Source: Maricaulis sp. (GTDB lineage: Bacteria > Pseudomonadota > Alphaproteobacteria > Caulobacterales > Maricaulaceae). From it: 34,334 bases of DNA. The notes below the pieces were generated by a model that worked only from the letters and a program-made list of their open reading frames with translations, had not been told where the DNA came from and searched no databases. This document shows, piece by piece, positions 1 through 9,104 of this stretch. The stretch is from NCBI GenBank assembly GCA_002692855.1, contig NZMJ01000016.1, positions 44,066 through 78,399 on the forward strand, given 5' to 3'. The position numbers were made by a program, and so were the translations under genes. The first letter of the stretch is position 1. Each line of letters starts with the position of its first letter.

Positions 1-41
1 CCCTTCGCGTCAATTCCATTGGTCGTCGTCGACAAAAACAC
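1..41 (-). CDS. mraZ: MraZ, 5' end only (runs off the window)
   Basis: Only the first 13 codons are present, read leftwards from a GTG at 41-39. They give M-F-L-S-T-T-T-N-G-I-D-A-K, the typical MraZ N-terminus. A strong ribosome binding site (AGGGGAG, within 47-55) lies 6 nt before the GTG. MraZ is the DNA-binding regulator that opens the division and cell wall (dcw) cluster in most bacteria. The identity is supported by the MraZ-type repeats immediately upstream (84-108) and by rnpB upstream of it, an order I recall from other alphaproteobacteria. The GTG start is also used by other genes here. The rest of the dcw cluster should lie to the left of the window. Confidence 0.88.
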   Translation of the reverse strand, partial: MFLSTTTNGIDAK

Positions 42-83
42 CGAAGTCTCCCCTCGCCACGAAACCGCCCCCGTGGTTAACGA

Positions 84-113
84 TGGGATAACATGGGATT
101 TTATGGGAAACAA
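84..113 (-). promoter_or_regulatory. mraZ promoter with three MraZ boxes
   Basis: Three TGGGA units begin at 84, 94 and 104, an exact 10-nt period (TGGGA plus 5 nt), which is the known MraZ binding pattern. On the minus strand the same segment contains a possible promoter, TTGTTT (113-108), 17 nt, TATCCC (90-85), so the boxes fill the spacer and the -10. This would suit autorepression by MraZ. The resulting leader to the GTG at 41 would be about 37 nt. The repeats are seen directly; the promoter and the repression are inferred. Confidence 0.75.
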
Positions 114-240
114 CGCGGAATGCGTCTTTCAGCCTGTTTTTTCTACAGAGTCGACAGTATTCGCGACGCGCCGAAAAGACGCCGCAAGAGAACATAAAAA
201 GAACAGATTGGGCCTACCCCGTGGAATAGCGGGGAGTTAG

Positions 241-641
<401 letters not shown>

Positions 642-645
642 GGCC

Positions 646-674
646 TATGTCGTCCTAAGCGGCGCTGTCGTCAA
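646..674 (-). promoter_or_regulatory. rnpB promoter
   Basis: On the minus strand TTGACG (674-669) is followed by a 17-nt spacer and GACATA (651-646). The expected start, 6 to 8 nt after the -10, falls at the first paired base of rnpB helix P1 (640). The promoter overlaps the last codons and the stop codon of the upstream membrane protein gene. The -10 is a weak match, which is common in alphaproteobacteria. Confidence 0.6.
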
Positions 675-1179
675 GCGCGCGGGCATGGCGGGCGATCACG
701 CCGGGATCAGACGAGCGGATCCAGATCGCTCCCACGCCGGTCACGGCGAGCGAGGCCAGAAGCACGGCCCACCAGAAGGTCGACATACCGCCGGTAAGGA
801 CCGCATAGCGCGTCGCAAGCTGTGACACCCCAGCCGCGACCAGGCCGACATAGGACCAGGCCATGAATTTGTAGTGGCCGAACACCAGCTGGGCGCGGCC
901 CTTGGCGGTCCTTGCGCGTTTGGAGGCGAGGATCATCCACAAACCCGCGATCAGGCTGCCGGCGCTGATGAGCGACAGCCAATGGAATGCCGTGATCCCG
1001 TCGCGCGCCATGGGCAGCCCGGCCAGGATCAGCACCCAGAAGGCGATGAAATAGGTGTAGCCGGTCAACTTGTGCTGCCGGCCTGCCTTGGGCCGAAGCA
1101 ACACCATCGCGCCGGTCGCGAGCGCAATGAAGGCTGCCGCCGTATGCATCGCGCCCCAGATATCGTGAATGATCTGCAT
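655..1179 (-). CDS. DUF2306-family membrane protein
   Basis: A 174-residue protein with about five hydrophobic segments spread over its length and conserved-looking histidines near the membrane (HDIWGAMH, HKLTGY, FGHYKF). This pattern fits the DUF2306 integral membrane family, whose function is unknown. The ATG at 1179 has a good ribosome binding site (GGGAGG, 5 nt upstream). Its TAG stop lies just before rnpB, and the rnpB promoter is embedded in its 3' end. It is separated from the next upstream gene by about 256 bp carrying a palindromic repeat, so it is probably transcribed on its own. No biochemical role can be given. Confidence 0.75.
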   Translation of the reverse strand: MQIIHDIWGAMHTAAAFIALATGAMVLLRPKAGRQHKLTGYTYFIAFWVLILAGLPMARDGITAFHWLSLISAGSLIAGLWMILASKRARTAKGRAQLVFGHYKFMAWSYVGLVAAGVSQLATRYAVLTGGMSTFWWAVLLASLAVTGVGAIWIRSSDPGVIARHARALDDSAA

Positions 1180-1287
1180 CCTCGCCTCCCTAACTCTGAA
1201 TTACTTTATATTATGAAGTTTGAATGAATTGAAGAGGGATTGGGAAGTGGCGGGTTCCGGGGGCAGGGAGGAGGGCCAAATCGCTGA

Positions 1288-1355
1288 GTCATTCCCGCGA
1301 AGGCAGGAATCCAGAAAAGCCTCTGAAACTGGGCTCCCGCCTTCGCGGCGATGAC
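1288..1355. repeat. REP-like palindromic intergenic repeat
   Basis: Two 27-nt arms (1288-1314 and 1329-1355) are inverted copies matching at 22 of 27 positions, with a 14-nt loop. The core GTCATTCCCGCGAAGGC is the same text as widespread short palindromic repeats of many proteobacterial genomes, usually found between genes in many copies. Only this one copy is seen in the window. It sits in the 256-bp gap between the amidase and DUF2306 genes. Confidence 0.75.
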
Positions 1356-1435
1356 AGCAGGTCTGGCGTCACTCCGAAGAAAGCCGCAATTCGGCATAGC
1401 GGTCGTTCTGGGCCCGTCTTTGTGGGACTGGCGGT

Positions 1436-2104
1436 TCAGTGTCCTGACATCGCCGCGACGGCCTTGATTAGCCGCCTTGTCTCGTCGTCCGCGTCGCCGG
1501 ACACAGCGGAAGGCCGGAAGCGGCGCTGGAAAGCCTCGATCACGGCGGGCAGGCCGGCCGAGACTCCATAGCCAATCTTCGCCAGATCGCTCTCAACGTC
1601 ATCGGATTCCGCGTCGATGAGGGACGGCCAGATTGCGCCCCCCGCATCGGCGAGCCGCCGCCAGGGGAATTTCTCGCCGGGATCCTGCTTGCGGCCGGGG
1701 GCGAGGTCGGAGTGACCGATCACCGCCGCAGGTGTCAGCTCACGGCGGAGCAGAATGTCCTTCACCAGCGAAATGACAGCGTCGATCTGGGCGTCCGGAT
1801 AATCCGGAAGACCGAAATCATGCCCGCCATTGACGATCTCGATCCCGATGGAAGCGGAGTTCATGTCGGTTTCGCCCTGCCACTCGCCAACGCCAGCGTG
1901 CCAGGCGCGCCTGTCCTCGTCGACGAGGCGCAGGACATTGCCATCCTCTTCGACGACGTAGTGGGCGCTGACGCCGGCGTCCGGATCGCGAAGCCGGTCG
2001 ATGGCCGCCTGCCCCGTCTCCATGCCGGTGTAGTGCAGAACGACAAAGCGGGTCGGCGCTTTCCGGTCATTGAAGTTCGGCGATGGCAGGTCCGTGATCG
2101 TCAC
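1436..2104 (-). CDS. N-acetylmuramoyl-L-alanine amidase (amidase_2, AmpD/AmiD-like)
   Basis: A 222-residue zinc amidase that should cleave the bond between N-acetylmuramic acid and L-alanine in peptidoglycan or its fragments. The amidase_2 fold spans about residues 15-150. Probable zinc ligands are H24 (VVLHYTG), H131 and D141 (GHSDLAPGRKQDPG), with the E88 region (SIGIEIVN) in the active site. A C-terminal part (about 160-220) resembles a peptidoglycan-binding domain. No signal peptide is visible, so a cytoplasmic recycling role like AmpD is possible. The GTG at 2104 is chosen because it overlaps the TGA of the exporter gene (GTGA) and follows AAGGAGG; a longer reading to 2212 would run inside the exporter gene. 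Confidence 0.88.
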   Translation of the reverse strand: MTITDLPSPNFNDRKAPTRFVVLHYTGMETGQAAIDRLRDPDAGVSAHYVVEEDGNVLRLVDEDRRAWHAGVGEWQGETDMNSASIGIEIVNGGHDFGLPDYPDAQIDAVISLVKDILLRRELTPAAVIGHSDLAPGRKQDPGEKFPWRRLADAGGAIWPSLIDAESDDVESDLAKIGYGVSAGLPAVIEAFQRRFRPSAVSGDADDETRRLIKAVAAMSGH

Positions 2105-3015
2105 AAGGCCTCCTTGCGTGCCAGCGGCGCCTTCGGGAGCTTCCGGTTCGGCCGGGCCGCGACCAGCGCAACACCGGCCAGGGCGATGACGCCGCCAATG
2201 GCGAGCCTCCACCCGAGCGGATCGCCCGCCACGAGGATACCAAAGCCGACGCCCGACAAGGGCGCAAGAAGGGTCAGCGGCGCGATCAGGTTCGTCTCAT
2301 AGCGCTGGATCAGGTGATAGAAGACGCCGTGTCCGAACACGTTCACCAGCCCCACAGTGTAGACGAGCGACAGGATGAACAGGACGCCGCCGCTGGCGAC
2401 CGCTTCAATCTGGCCGCGCTCAAACAGAAGCGACAGCGCCAGCAGGAGGGGTGCCGACAACAGGCCGATCCAAGCCTGCAGCCGGAAGGGCTTCATGTCG
2501 ATCTTCTTGACGAGGATCATGCCGGTCGCGGCGACAGCCGATGCAGCGACACCGATCAGCAGGCCGACAGACACCGTCAGATTGGCCGGATCGGCGCTGA
2601 CCAGCGCAACGCCGATGAAGGCCGCGACGGTCCCGGCCAGGCGCAACGGCCCCAGCCGTTCGCCCAGCCAGATCACCGACAGGATGGTCGCGAACGGAAC
2701 GCCCAGTTGAAGCGCGATCGCCATGCCCGACGGGGTGGCAGTCTGAAGCCCGATGAAGATCAGCGCGTATTGCAGCCCGCCCATGCACGCCGCCACGCCC
2801 AGAAGACGCGGCCAGTCCTTCGGCATCGGTTTCAGGAAAGGCGCCAGCACGAGCGCCAGCAGCAGGAAACGCAGGAAGGCGAAGAAGATGGGCGGAGACC
2901 CCTCGAACCCCGGCACCCATGCGGGAATGCCTGCGACCGAGAATTTCGCCACCACGAAATTGAAGCCCCAGATCAGGCACATGGCCACCAGGCCGGAGGC
3001 ATCGCGCAGCGTCAT
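2101..3015 (-). CDS. EamA/DMT-superfamily transporter
   Basis: A 304-residue inner-membrane protein with about ten transmembrane helices arranged as two EamA repeats, the usual size of the drug/metabolite transporter superfamily. Motifs such as LIWGFNFVVAK at the N-terminus and WLGERLGPLRLAG at the end of the first repeat are typical. Members often export amino acids or other small metabolites, but the substrate cannot be read from sequence. The amidase gene overlaps its stop by 4 nt, so the two are cotranslated. The ATG at 3015 has no clear ribosome binding site; instead a perfect 6-bp hairpin (3019-3034, loop TAAC in transcript sense) ends 3 nt upstream and may limit initiation. Confidence 0.85.
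   Translation of the reverse strand: MTLRDASGLVAMCLIWGFNFVVAKFSVAGIPAWVPGFEGSPPIFFAFLRFLLLALVLAPFLKPMPKDWPRLLGVAACMGGLQYALIFIGLQTATPSGMAIALQLGVPFATILSVIWLGERLGPLRLAGTVAAFIGVALVSADPANLTVSVGLLIGVAASAVAATGMILVKKIDMKPFRLQAWIGLLSAPLLLALSLLFERGQIEAVASGGVLFILSLVYTVGLVNVFGHGVFYHLIQRYETNLIAPLTLLAPLSGVGFGILVAGDPLGWRLAIGGVIALAGVALVAARPNRKLPKAPLARKEAL
2109..2115 (-). promoter_or_regulatory. Ribosome binding site setting the amidase GTG start
   Basis: AAGGAGG on the minus strand, an almost full anti-16S match, lies inside the last codons of the EamA gene and 4 nt before the GTG at 2104-2102. It supports the internal GTG over the upstream in-frame ATG and implies translational coupling. Confidence 0.75.
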
Positions 3016-3062
3016 GGTCCGGGCGTTAGCCCGGAACGCGCATCAAACGCAATCACTTTGAA

Positions 3063-3359
3063 CTAGAAGCGGCCCGAGCCTTCGACGGTCCAGCCATTCG
3101 GGCCACGGCGCGCCACCAGCAGCGTCGGGTCATCCGACTCGCCAGACTTGCGCGGGCCACGGATTTTCGACCACAGCCACCAGGCGCTTCCCGCCAGGAT
3201 GGCGACGCCGACAGCCGCCAGCGCGGCAGCGGTCAGGAAAGCGGCGAGGAAAAGCACCAGCCCGATGAAGGCCACGGCGATCACCGTTGCCGCAATCGCG
3301 CGCACCACGCGGCCAACGCCGCGCGTGATCTGGTCCGAAGAGTTTGTCGCCTCACTCAT
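3063..3359 (-). CDS. Small hypothetical membrane protein
   Basis: A 98-residue protein with a short polar N-terminus, one long hydrophobic stretch (about residues 22-65, enough for two helices) and a basic, then polar C-terminus (SKIRGPRK to GSGRF). I do not recognise a family. The ATG at 3359 has a GGGAG 7 nt upstream. It lies between the TerB-DnaJ gene and the EamA gene in the same orientation, with gaps of 63 and 47 nt, so it may be part of the same transcript. Confidence 0.65.
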   Translation of the reverse strand: MSEATNSSDQITRGVGRVVRAIAATVIAVAFIGLVLFLAAFLTAAALAAVGVAILAGSAWWLWSKIRGPRKSGESDDPTLLVARRGPNGWTVEGSGRF

Positions 3360-3422
3360 GTGGCTACTCCCGTAAGCTGCCCCCGCAGTCTTGCATCAAT
3401 TTTGGGGCCAGAATGCGCCGCG

Positions 3423-4121
3423 TCAATCGCCCTGCGGCGATTCAGCCCGGCGGCGCGCGCGAATTTGGGCGTAAGCGGCGTTGATCATGGCCATTTTCTC
3501 ATCCGCGAGCCGCTGCATTTCGAGCGGCGCGCCGCGCGCCACCAGGGCGTCGGGGTGATTCTGTGCCGCGATCCGGCGATAGGCGCGCTTCAAGCCGGCA
3601 TCATCGATATCGGGATCGACACCCAGGATCAGCCAGGGGTCATCTTCCGGCAGGCCGATATGCCCCAGGCGGATCCGGCGGAATTCGCGCTCGGAGAAAC
3701 CGAATATCCCGGCAACCGTTTCCAGATATTCCAGTTCGGACACGGTCACGGCCCCGTCAGCCTTGGCGATGTGGAACAGGCCGTCGAGCACGTCTTCCAG
3801 CACGGCAGGATGCGCCCGGAATCGCCTGGCAAGCCGCAGGGCATAACCTTCAAAGCCGAGCGTGGTTTCCTTGGCGAGGTTGAACAGGCGCGCAATCGCC
3901 TCCTCGCCTTCGGCAGGCGCCCGAAAGACCTGTCGGAATGCCGCCACCTCGTCGGTCGTGACCACCCCGTCGGCCTTGGCGATCTTTGCGCCGAGCGCAA
4001 TCAGCGCCATCGCGAACTCGGCGTTGTCGACACGGTGACCCGGCCCGTAATCCGGGACCTCGAGGTCGAACGGATCGGGACGGCCAGCTATCAGTTGGGT
4101 CAGCTTGCGCCAGAGGGACAT
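3423..4121 (-). CDS. TerB/DjlA-like protein with C-terminal DnaJ domain
   Basis: A 232-residue protein. Residues about 35-150 form a TerB/DjlA-type helical domain with two acidic repeats ([13 protein letters not shown] and [13 protein letters not shown]). Residues 163-225 form a J domain with the HPD tripeptide at 189-191, which stimulates DnaK ATPase. The order is that of DjlA, but the N-terminal membrane anchor of E. coli DjlA is missing, so it is probably cytosolic. The ATG at 4121 is chosen from homology to this order and a GGAG about 9 nt upstream; the reading frame stays open far beyond it only because it runs antisense through the oxoprolinase gene. It is divergent from that gene with a 51-nt gap. 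Confidence 0.83.
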   Translation of the reverse strand: MSLWRKLTQLIAGRPDPFDLEVPDYGPGHRVDNAEFAMALIALGAKIAKADGVVTTDEVAAFRQVFRAPAEGEEAIARLFNLAKETTLGFEGYALRLARRFRAHPAVLEDVLDGLFHIAKADGAVTVSELEYLETVAGIFGFSEREFRRIRLGHIGLPEDDPWLILGVDPDIDDAGLKRAYRRIAAQNHPDALVARGAPLEMQRLADEKMAMINAAYAQIRARRRAESPQGD

Positions 4122-4172
4122 GAGGCTAGTCTCCAGCCCGCATGTAACGCGGGAATCGGAGCAGCGCGAGTC

Positions 4173-7100
4173 GTGAACGGCAGGTGGGAGTTCTGGATCG
4201 ACCGCGGTGGCACCTTCACCGATATCCTTGCGCGTGCGCCAGACGGCCGGGTGACCGCAAAAAAGCTGCTGTCGGAAAGCCCTGACTATGCCGATGCCGC
4301 ATCCGAGGGCGTGAGGCGGCTCCTCGGGTTGAAGACCGGAGACGCCATCCCGCCGGACACGGTCACGGCCGTGAAAATGGGTACGACGGTCGCCACGAAC
4401 GCCCTGCTCGAGCGCAAGGGCGCACCGACGGTGTTCGTCGTTACCGAAGGCTTTGGCGATCTGCTGGTGATCGGCGACCAGACCCGTCCCGACATCTTCG
4501 CGATGCAGATCGACCGCCCTGAACCGTTGCACAGCCGCGTGCTGGAAGTGGACGAGCGCGCTGATGGTGACGGTGCGGTCGTCAAACCGCTCGACGAGAA
4601 AGCCGCGCTGGCCGGACTAGAGGCCGCGTGGGACGCCGGCTGCAGGACGGCAGCGATTGCCTGCCTGCACGCCTATGTCCAACCCGCCCACGAGCAGCGC
4701 CTGGCCGAGCTGGCGCGCGAGGCCGGTTTCGAAACGGTCGTCATGTCGAACGAGGCAAGCCCCCTGGTGAAGATCGTGCCGCGCGCGTCCACCACCGTGC
4801 TTGATGCCTATCTTACGCCGGTACTGCGCGATTATGCCGGGCGGGTGGCCGCGCGGCTGGATGGTGCGCCGCTCTTCTTCATGCAGTCTTCGGGGGGACT
4901 GACGGCGGCGGAGCGTTTCGCTGCGCGGGACGCGGTTTTGTCCGGTCCGGCTGGCGGGGTCGTCGGCATGGCCAAAACGGCGCGCGCTGCGGGATTTCCC
5001 AAGGCCATCGGCTTTGACATGGGCGGCACGTCCACGGACGTCTCCCGGTATGACGGCGCACGTTATGAACGGGTCAGCGAGGCGCGCATCGCCGAGCAGC
5101 GTTTGCGCGCGCCCATGATGGCCGTTCACACCGTCGCTGCCGGAGGCGGATCGGTGCTGCAGTTCGATGGCGAACGGGCGCGCGTCGGCCCTGACAGTGC
5201 CGGTGCGATGCCCGGACCGGCCGGCTATGGCCGCGGCGGCCCGGCAACCGTCACGGACGCGAACATCGTTCTGGGCCGCATCCAGCCGCAGGATTTCCCG
5301 CACGTCTTCGGAGAGACTTCAGACGGTCCCCTGGACGTAGAGGCGAGCCGCGCTGCGCTGGCGAAACTCGCCGATGCGATGGGACTCGGCAGTCCTGAAG
5401 CTGCGGCCGAGGGCTTTCTTGCCGTGGCGATCGAAAACATGGCGCAGGCCATCAAGCAGATCTCGATCGGCCAGGGGGTCGACCCGGGCGGGTATGCGCT
5501 TTCGTCTTTCGGGGGTGCAGGTGGTCAGCACGCGTGCAAGGTCGCCGAAGCGCTCGGCATGACCACGGTCCTGGTCCATCCCTTTGCCGGCTTGCTGTCG
5601 GCACTGGGGATCGGGCTGGCAGAGTTACGGGAGACAAGAGAGGCGGCGATCGAATCTGCCTTCGACACGGCCCTTGATGACGCGCGGGCACGCGCCGACG
5701 AACTGGCGCACGAAGCGCGGAGCGCACTCGTCAGGCAAGGCGCCGATGGCCAGGGCGTGCGCATCACGACCGAAGCGCGGGTCAAGGTCGCAGGGTCCGA
5801 CACAGCCCTTCCCGTCGCCTTCGCAGGCGCGGAGTCGATGCGGTCCGATTTTGCCCGCGCGCACAGCCAGTTGTTCGGCTTCACGCCCGGCGATGCGCAG
5901 CTGATGATCGAGTCTGTGGCCGCAGAGGCCGAAGCAGACCCGCCCGGCGCGGGCGGCTGGTCGCTTGCCCTGCCCGATACGATGGGCGACCCGGAACCCC
6001 GTCGCTCGACGCAGGTCTTCTCCGGGGGTGGCTGGCGGTCGACGCCGGTCTTCTCGCTTGACGATTTCGGGCCGGGCGCGCGCTGCGCCGGGCCGGCGCT
6101 GATCACCGAACCCAATTCCACACTCGTGATCGAAGAAGGGTGGAAGGCCGAGCGCCTGACCGACGGGATGCTCGTCCTCACCCGGCAGGCCGCTGCCGGG
6201 AAAGAGGCAGGCTCGACCGAGCTCGACCCGGTGCGGCTGGAGCTGTTCAATAAGCGGTTCATGTCGGTTGCCGAACAGATGGGCACAGCGCTCGAACGCA
6301 CTGCGCATTCGGTGAACATCAAGGAACGCCTCGATTTCTCCTGCGCCGTGTTCGACGCCGATGGCGGGCTGGTCGCCAACGCCCCGCACATGCCGGTCCA
6401 CCTGGGATCAATGTCGGCAAGCGTCAAAGCCGCTGCCGCGGCGCACCCCGACCTTGGTCCGGGCGATGCGGTCGCAGTCAACGCGCCCTATGATGGCGGC
6501 ACGCATTTGCCCGATATCACGATTGTCGTGCCGGTCTTCGACGATGCCAGTGGCCAGCGCCTGTTCTGGGTGGCGGCGCGTGGACACCATGCCGATGTCG
6601 GCGGGATCGCGCCCGGTTCCATGCCGCCCTTCTCCACCACCATCGACGAGGAAGGCGTCCTTTTCCGCAACATCAAGGTGATGGCGGGCGGACAATTCTT
6701 GGACCGCGCCGTGCGCGACGTGCTGGGCTCGGGCGCGTATCCGGCCCGCAATCCGGATCAGAATGTCGCGGACATGAAGGCCCAGCTGGCGGCCTGCGCA
6801 AAGGGCGCGGCGGAATTGGGCCGCATGGTCTGCGATCACGGGCTTGATGTCGTGCGCGCCTATATGGGTCATGTTCAGGACAATGCGGAACGCGCGGTTC
6901 GCCGCGTCATCGACGCGCTGAAGGACGGTGAAGCGGTCGCGCGGCTGGAAGACGGGGCGGAGATCCGCGTCCGTATCACGGTCAACCGCGACGCGCGCAC
7001 GGCCAGGGTGGATTTCACCGGGACGAGCCTTCAGCGCCGCAGCAATTTCAATGCCCCCTCGAGTGTGGCGCGCGCCGCCGTGCTTTACGTTTTCCGCTGC

Positions 7101-7766
7101 CTCGTTGGCGACGCCATTCCACTGAATGAAGGGTGTCTGAAACCGCTGGAGATCGTCATCCCCGAAGGCAGCCTGCTGGATCCCAAACCGCCTGCTGCCG
7201 TCGTTGCCGGCAATGTCGAGACCAGCCAGCTGGTCGTCGATGCCCTGTTTGCCGCCACCGGCCGGATGGCGAATGCGCAAGGCACGATGAACAACTTCAC
7301 CTTCGGCAATGCGCGTTACCAGTATTACGAGACGATCTGCGGCGGGTCCGGGGCCGGGGTAGACGCCGAAGGACACGGCTTTGCGGGAACCAGTGCCATT
7401 CACACGCACATGACCAATTCCCGGATGACCGACCCGGAAGTGCTGGAGCGCCGCTTTCCGGTAAGGCTTGCCTGGCACCGGGTGCGCCCCGGATCAGGAG
7501 GCGGCGGAGCCTTTACTGGCGGGGACGGGTCCAGCCGCAAGCTGGTCTTCCTCGACGCGATGGAGGCGTCGCTGCTGTCATCGCGGCGCAACGAGGCGCC
7601 CACGGGCCTCGAAGGAGGCGGCAGCGCCTTGTCAGGACAACAGTGGAAAGTTCACGCCAGCGGGCAGCGCGAAGCTTTGCCCTCGCTGTTCAGCGTAACC
7701 GTCGAACCCGGCGATGCCATCGAGATCGAGACACCCGGAGGCGGCGGATACGGAAAACGAAAATAG
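4173..7766 (+). CDS. Fused hydantoinase/5-oxoprolinase (HyuA-HyuB type)
   Basis: A 1197-residue protein close to the length of ATP-dependent 5-oxoprolinases, which open 5-oxoproline to glutamate. The first half (about 1-680) is HyuA-like: DRGGTFTDI at the N-terminus and [14 protein letters not shown] are the phosphate-binding loops of the ATPase fold. The second half (about 685-1190) is HyuB-like, starting at [22 protein letters not shown]-methylhydantoinase activity cannot be excluded. The GTG at 4173 is the only sensible start: it precedes [11 protein letters not shown] by seven residues, with GGAG about 11 nt upstream. The frame is open further left only as an antisense reading of the DnaJ gene. 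The linker has an 11-residue duplication (6003-6055). It is monocistronic. Confidence 0.88.
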   Translation: MNGRWEFWIDRGGTFTDILARAPDGRVTAKKLLSESPDYADAASEGVRRLLGLKTGDAIPPDTVTAVKMGTTVATNALLERKGAPTVFVVTEGFGDLLVIGDQTRPDIFAMQIDRPEPLHSRVLEVDERADGDGAVVKPLDEKAALAGLEAAWDAGCRTAAIACLHAYVQPAHEQRLAELAREAGFETVVMSNEASPLVKIVPRASTTVLDAYLTPVLRDYAGRVAARLDGAPLFFMQSSGGLTAAERFAARDAVLSGPAGGVVGMAKTARAAGFPKAIGFDMGGTSTDVSRYDGARYERVSEARIAEQRLRAPMMAVHTVAAGGGSVLQFDGERARVGPDSAGAMPGPAGYGRGGPATVTDANIVLGRIQPQDFPHVFGETSDGPLDVEASRAALAKLADAMGLGSPEAAAEGFLAVAIENMAQAIKQISIGQGVDPGGYALSSFGGAGGQHACKVAEALGMTTVLVHPFAGLLSALGIGLAELRETREAAIESAFDTALDDARARADELAHEARSALVRQGADGQGVRITTEARVKVAGSDTALPVAFAGAESMRSDFARAHSQLFGFTPGDAQLMIESVAAEAEADPPGAGGWSLALPDTMGDPEPRRSTQVFSGGGWRSTPVFSLDDFGPGARCAGPALITEPNSTLVIEEGWKAERLTDGMLVLTRQAAAGKEAGSTELDPVRLELFNKRFMSVAEQMGTALERTAHSVNIKERLDFSCAVFDADGGLVANAPHMPVHLGSMSASVKAAAAAHPDLGPGDAVAVNAPYDGGTHLPDITIVVPVFDDASGQRLFWVAARGHHADVGGIAPGSMPPFSTTIDEEGVLFRNIKVMAGGQFLDRAVRDVLGSGAYPARNPDQNVADMKAQLAACAKGAAELGRMVCDHGLDVVRAYMGHVQDNAERAVRRVIDALKDGEAVARLEDGAEIRVRITVNRDARTARVDFTGTSLQRRSNFNAPSSVARAAVLYVFRCLVGDAIPLNEGCLKPLEIVIPEGSLLDPKPPAAVVAGNVETSQLVVDALFAATGRMANAQGTMNNFTFGNARYQYYETICGGSGAGVDAEGHGFAGTSAIHTHMTNSRMTDPEVLERRFPVRLAWHRVRPGSGGGGAFTGGDGSSRKLVFLDAMEASLLSSRRNEAPTGLEGGGSALSGQQWKVHASGQREALPSLFSVTVEPGDAIEIETPGGGGYGKRK

Positions 7767-7844
7767 TTGCGCAAGGCGGTGATCCGTTCACCGGCCAGTC
7801 GCGTAATCCTGTTTGTCTTGCGAAAGACATCCCTCTTGAAGTCT

Positions 7845-7875
7845 GACGCCGTCCGGCCCCTACACGGGCGGCGTC
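7845..7875 (+). other. Stable hairpin downstream of the oxoprolinase gene
   Basis: An 11-bp stem (7845-7855 with 7865-7875, one G-U) with a 9-nt loop, 79 nt after the oxoprolinase stop. It has no U tract on either strand, so it is not a classic intrinsic terminator; it could protect the mRNA 3' end. A smaller 6-bp stem (7814-7829) precedes it. Confidence 0.45.
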
Positions 7876-7936
7876 AGCTTCATCCAAGCCGCAGCCCTGC
7901 ATCCGAATGAGACATCCCCGGCATCATAGTCGTGAT

Positions 7937-8043
7937 GGAGCCGAGAGGCTCGATCCGGGACGTTCCGGACCCCCTTCCCAGTCCCTCCGGTCCGGAACAC
8001 CGTATTTCGCGGGACCGTCTGCAATGCAGGCGGTCCCGTTTTT
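7937..8043 (+). ncRNA. Candidate trans-acting small RNA (three hairpins, CU-rich loop)
   Basis: The gap between the convergent oxoprolinase and AstE-like genes holds three adjacent hairpins. Hairpin 1 (7938-7951) has a 5-bp stem and a GAGA tetraloop. Hairpin 2 has a perfect 10-bp stem (7962-7971 with 7989-7998) and a 17-nt loop made almost only of C and U, rich in anti-Shine-Dalgarno text (CCCUUCCC, UCCCUCC). Hairpin 3 is a strong intrinsic terminator. A -10-like CATAGT (7925-7930) would start the RNA at about 7937, one base before hairpin 1; no good -35 is seen. The design resembles known alphaproteobacterial sRNAs that pair with ribosome binding sites through CU-rich loops. An mRNA 3' UTR origin is the alternative. 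Confidence 0.5.
8010..8043 (+). terminator. Intrinsic terminator, plus strand
   Basis: A 13-bp stem (8010-8022 with 8026-8038, one G-U) with loop AAU, followed by one G-less run of five T (8039-8043). It is directional: the minus strand side has no T run. It ends either the candidate sRNA or the oxoprolinase transcript and lies 23 nt before the convergent AstE-like stop codon. Confidence 0.88.
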
Positions 8044-8066
8044 ATTCCGGGGCCGCCAGGACTGCT

Positions 8067-9104
8067 TCAGAGAATTTCGTCCTCGTCGAACAACGGGTCG
8101 CCTTCGGTTTCCTCGCCCATGCGGACGAGCGGATCGACCTTGAGCGACCGTGAAATCTCGGCGATGTGAAAGAGGGCATCGCCCTCATTGACGATGGGCA
8201 GCATCGTACGTCCGATGATCAGGCCTGCATGTGCGGCCTGGACCGCCTCCTCGCGTTCTCCCAGCGGGTCGGCGATCACGGCGATGATTTCACCCTTCTC
8301 GACCTGTTCGCCGGCAGCCTTGTAGGCGCGCAGCACGCCGCCCATCGGGGCGCGTTCCCACGCGCTGCGCTTGGAGACGACAGGGCGGATCTTCGATGTC
8401 AGCCCCTTTTCGCTCGTCACCATGCCGAGCTCGTGCAGCACGCGAAGGATGCCCTTGACGCCAATCCGGATCGCCTGTTCGTCGAAACGCAGCGCCTCGC
8501 CGGCTTCATAGACCAGCACGTCCTTGCCCATTTCGCGGGCGGCCATGCGCAGCGATCCGTCGCGCAGCTTTGACTGCACGATGACCGGCGCAGCGAAGGC
8601 TTCGGCCAGCTTATGGACGCGCTTCGAGCCGGCATCGATGCGGATCTGCGGCAGGTTCACCCGGTGTTCGGCAGCAGAGTGCAGGTCAATCCCGACCTCG
8701 CAGCGCGACACGATCTCGTCAATGAACAGCCGCGCCAGCCGGGCCGCCAGCGAACCGGTCGAAGCGCCCGGAAAGGATCGGTTCAGATCACGGCGATCCG
8801 GCAGGTAGCGCGAGTGGTTGATGAAGCCGAACGTGTTGACGATCGGCACGCAGATCAGCGTCCCCCGGAGCGATTTCAGCTGCGGGGTTCGCAGCAGGCG
8901 CCGGATAATCTCGACACCGATGATCTCGTCGCCGTGGATCGCACCGGAAACGAAGGCGCAAGGCCCCTCGCGGCGGCCATGAACGACCTGGGCCGACAGG
9001 GCCATCGGCGTGTGGTCCGACAGGACCGAAACCGGAATGTCGACGATACCGCGCTCACCGGGCGGAATGGCGTGCCCGGCAATCTCGAAAACGGCTGCGC
9101 TCAT
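8067..9104 (-). CDS. Succinylglutamate desuccinylase/aspartoacylase-family (AstE/AspA-like) zinc hydrolase
   Basis: A 345-residue M14-like zinc enzyme of the AstE/AspA family, whose known members remove acyl groups from amino acids such as N-succinylglutamate or N-acetylaspartate. Zinc ligands H57 and E60 lie in GAIHGDE, the third in [14 protein letters not shown] is the substrate-binding segment and VYEAGEAL carries the catalytic Glu. The C-terminal third (about 235-345) resembles a beta-rich lid domain. There is no arginine succinyltransferase pathway nearby, so the acyl substrate is not the classic one. The ATG at 9104 overlaps the RimK stop (ATGA), so both are made together, suggesting an action on a glutamylated product. 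Confidence 0.85.
   Translation of the reverse strand: MSAAVFEIAGHAIPPGERGIVDIPVSVLSDHTPMALSAQVVHGRREGPCAFVSGAIHGDEIIGVEIIRRLLRTPQLKSLRGTLICVPIVNTFGFINHSRYLPDRRDLNRSFPGASTGSLAARLARLFIDEIVSRCEVGIDLHSAAEHRVNLPQIRIDAGSKRVHKLAEAFAAPVIVQSKLRDGSLRMAAREMGKDVLVYEAGEALRFDEQAIRIGVKGILRVLHELGMVTSEKGLTSKIRPVVSKRSAWERAPMGGVLRAYKAAGEQVEKGEIIAVIADPLGEREEAVQAAHAGLIIGRTMLPIVNEGDALFHIAEISRSLKVDPLVRMGEETEGDPLFDEDEIL

Noticed and set aside
217-234. Hairpin after rnpB as an intrinsic terminator
   Set aside because: The stem is only 5 bp and is not followed by a U tract within reach; it may be chance.
3360-4172. In-frame N-terminal extension of the oxoprolinase by 271 codons
   Set aside because: It runs antisense through the whole TerB-DnaJ gene, lacks family similarity, and the conserved N-terminus begins right after the GTG at 4173.
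7836-7864. TTGAAG-N17-CCTACA as a promoter for the small RNA
   Set aside because: The -10 is a poor match and lies inside the 7845-7875 hairpin; CATAGT at 7925 fits the RNA start better.
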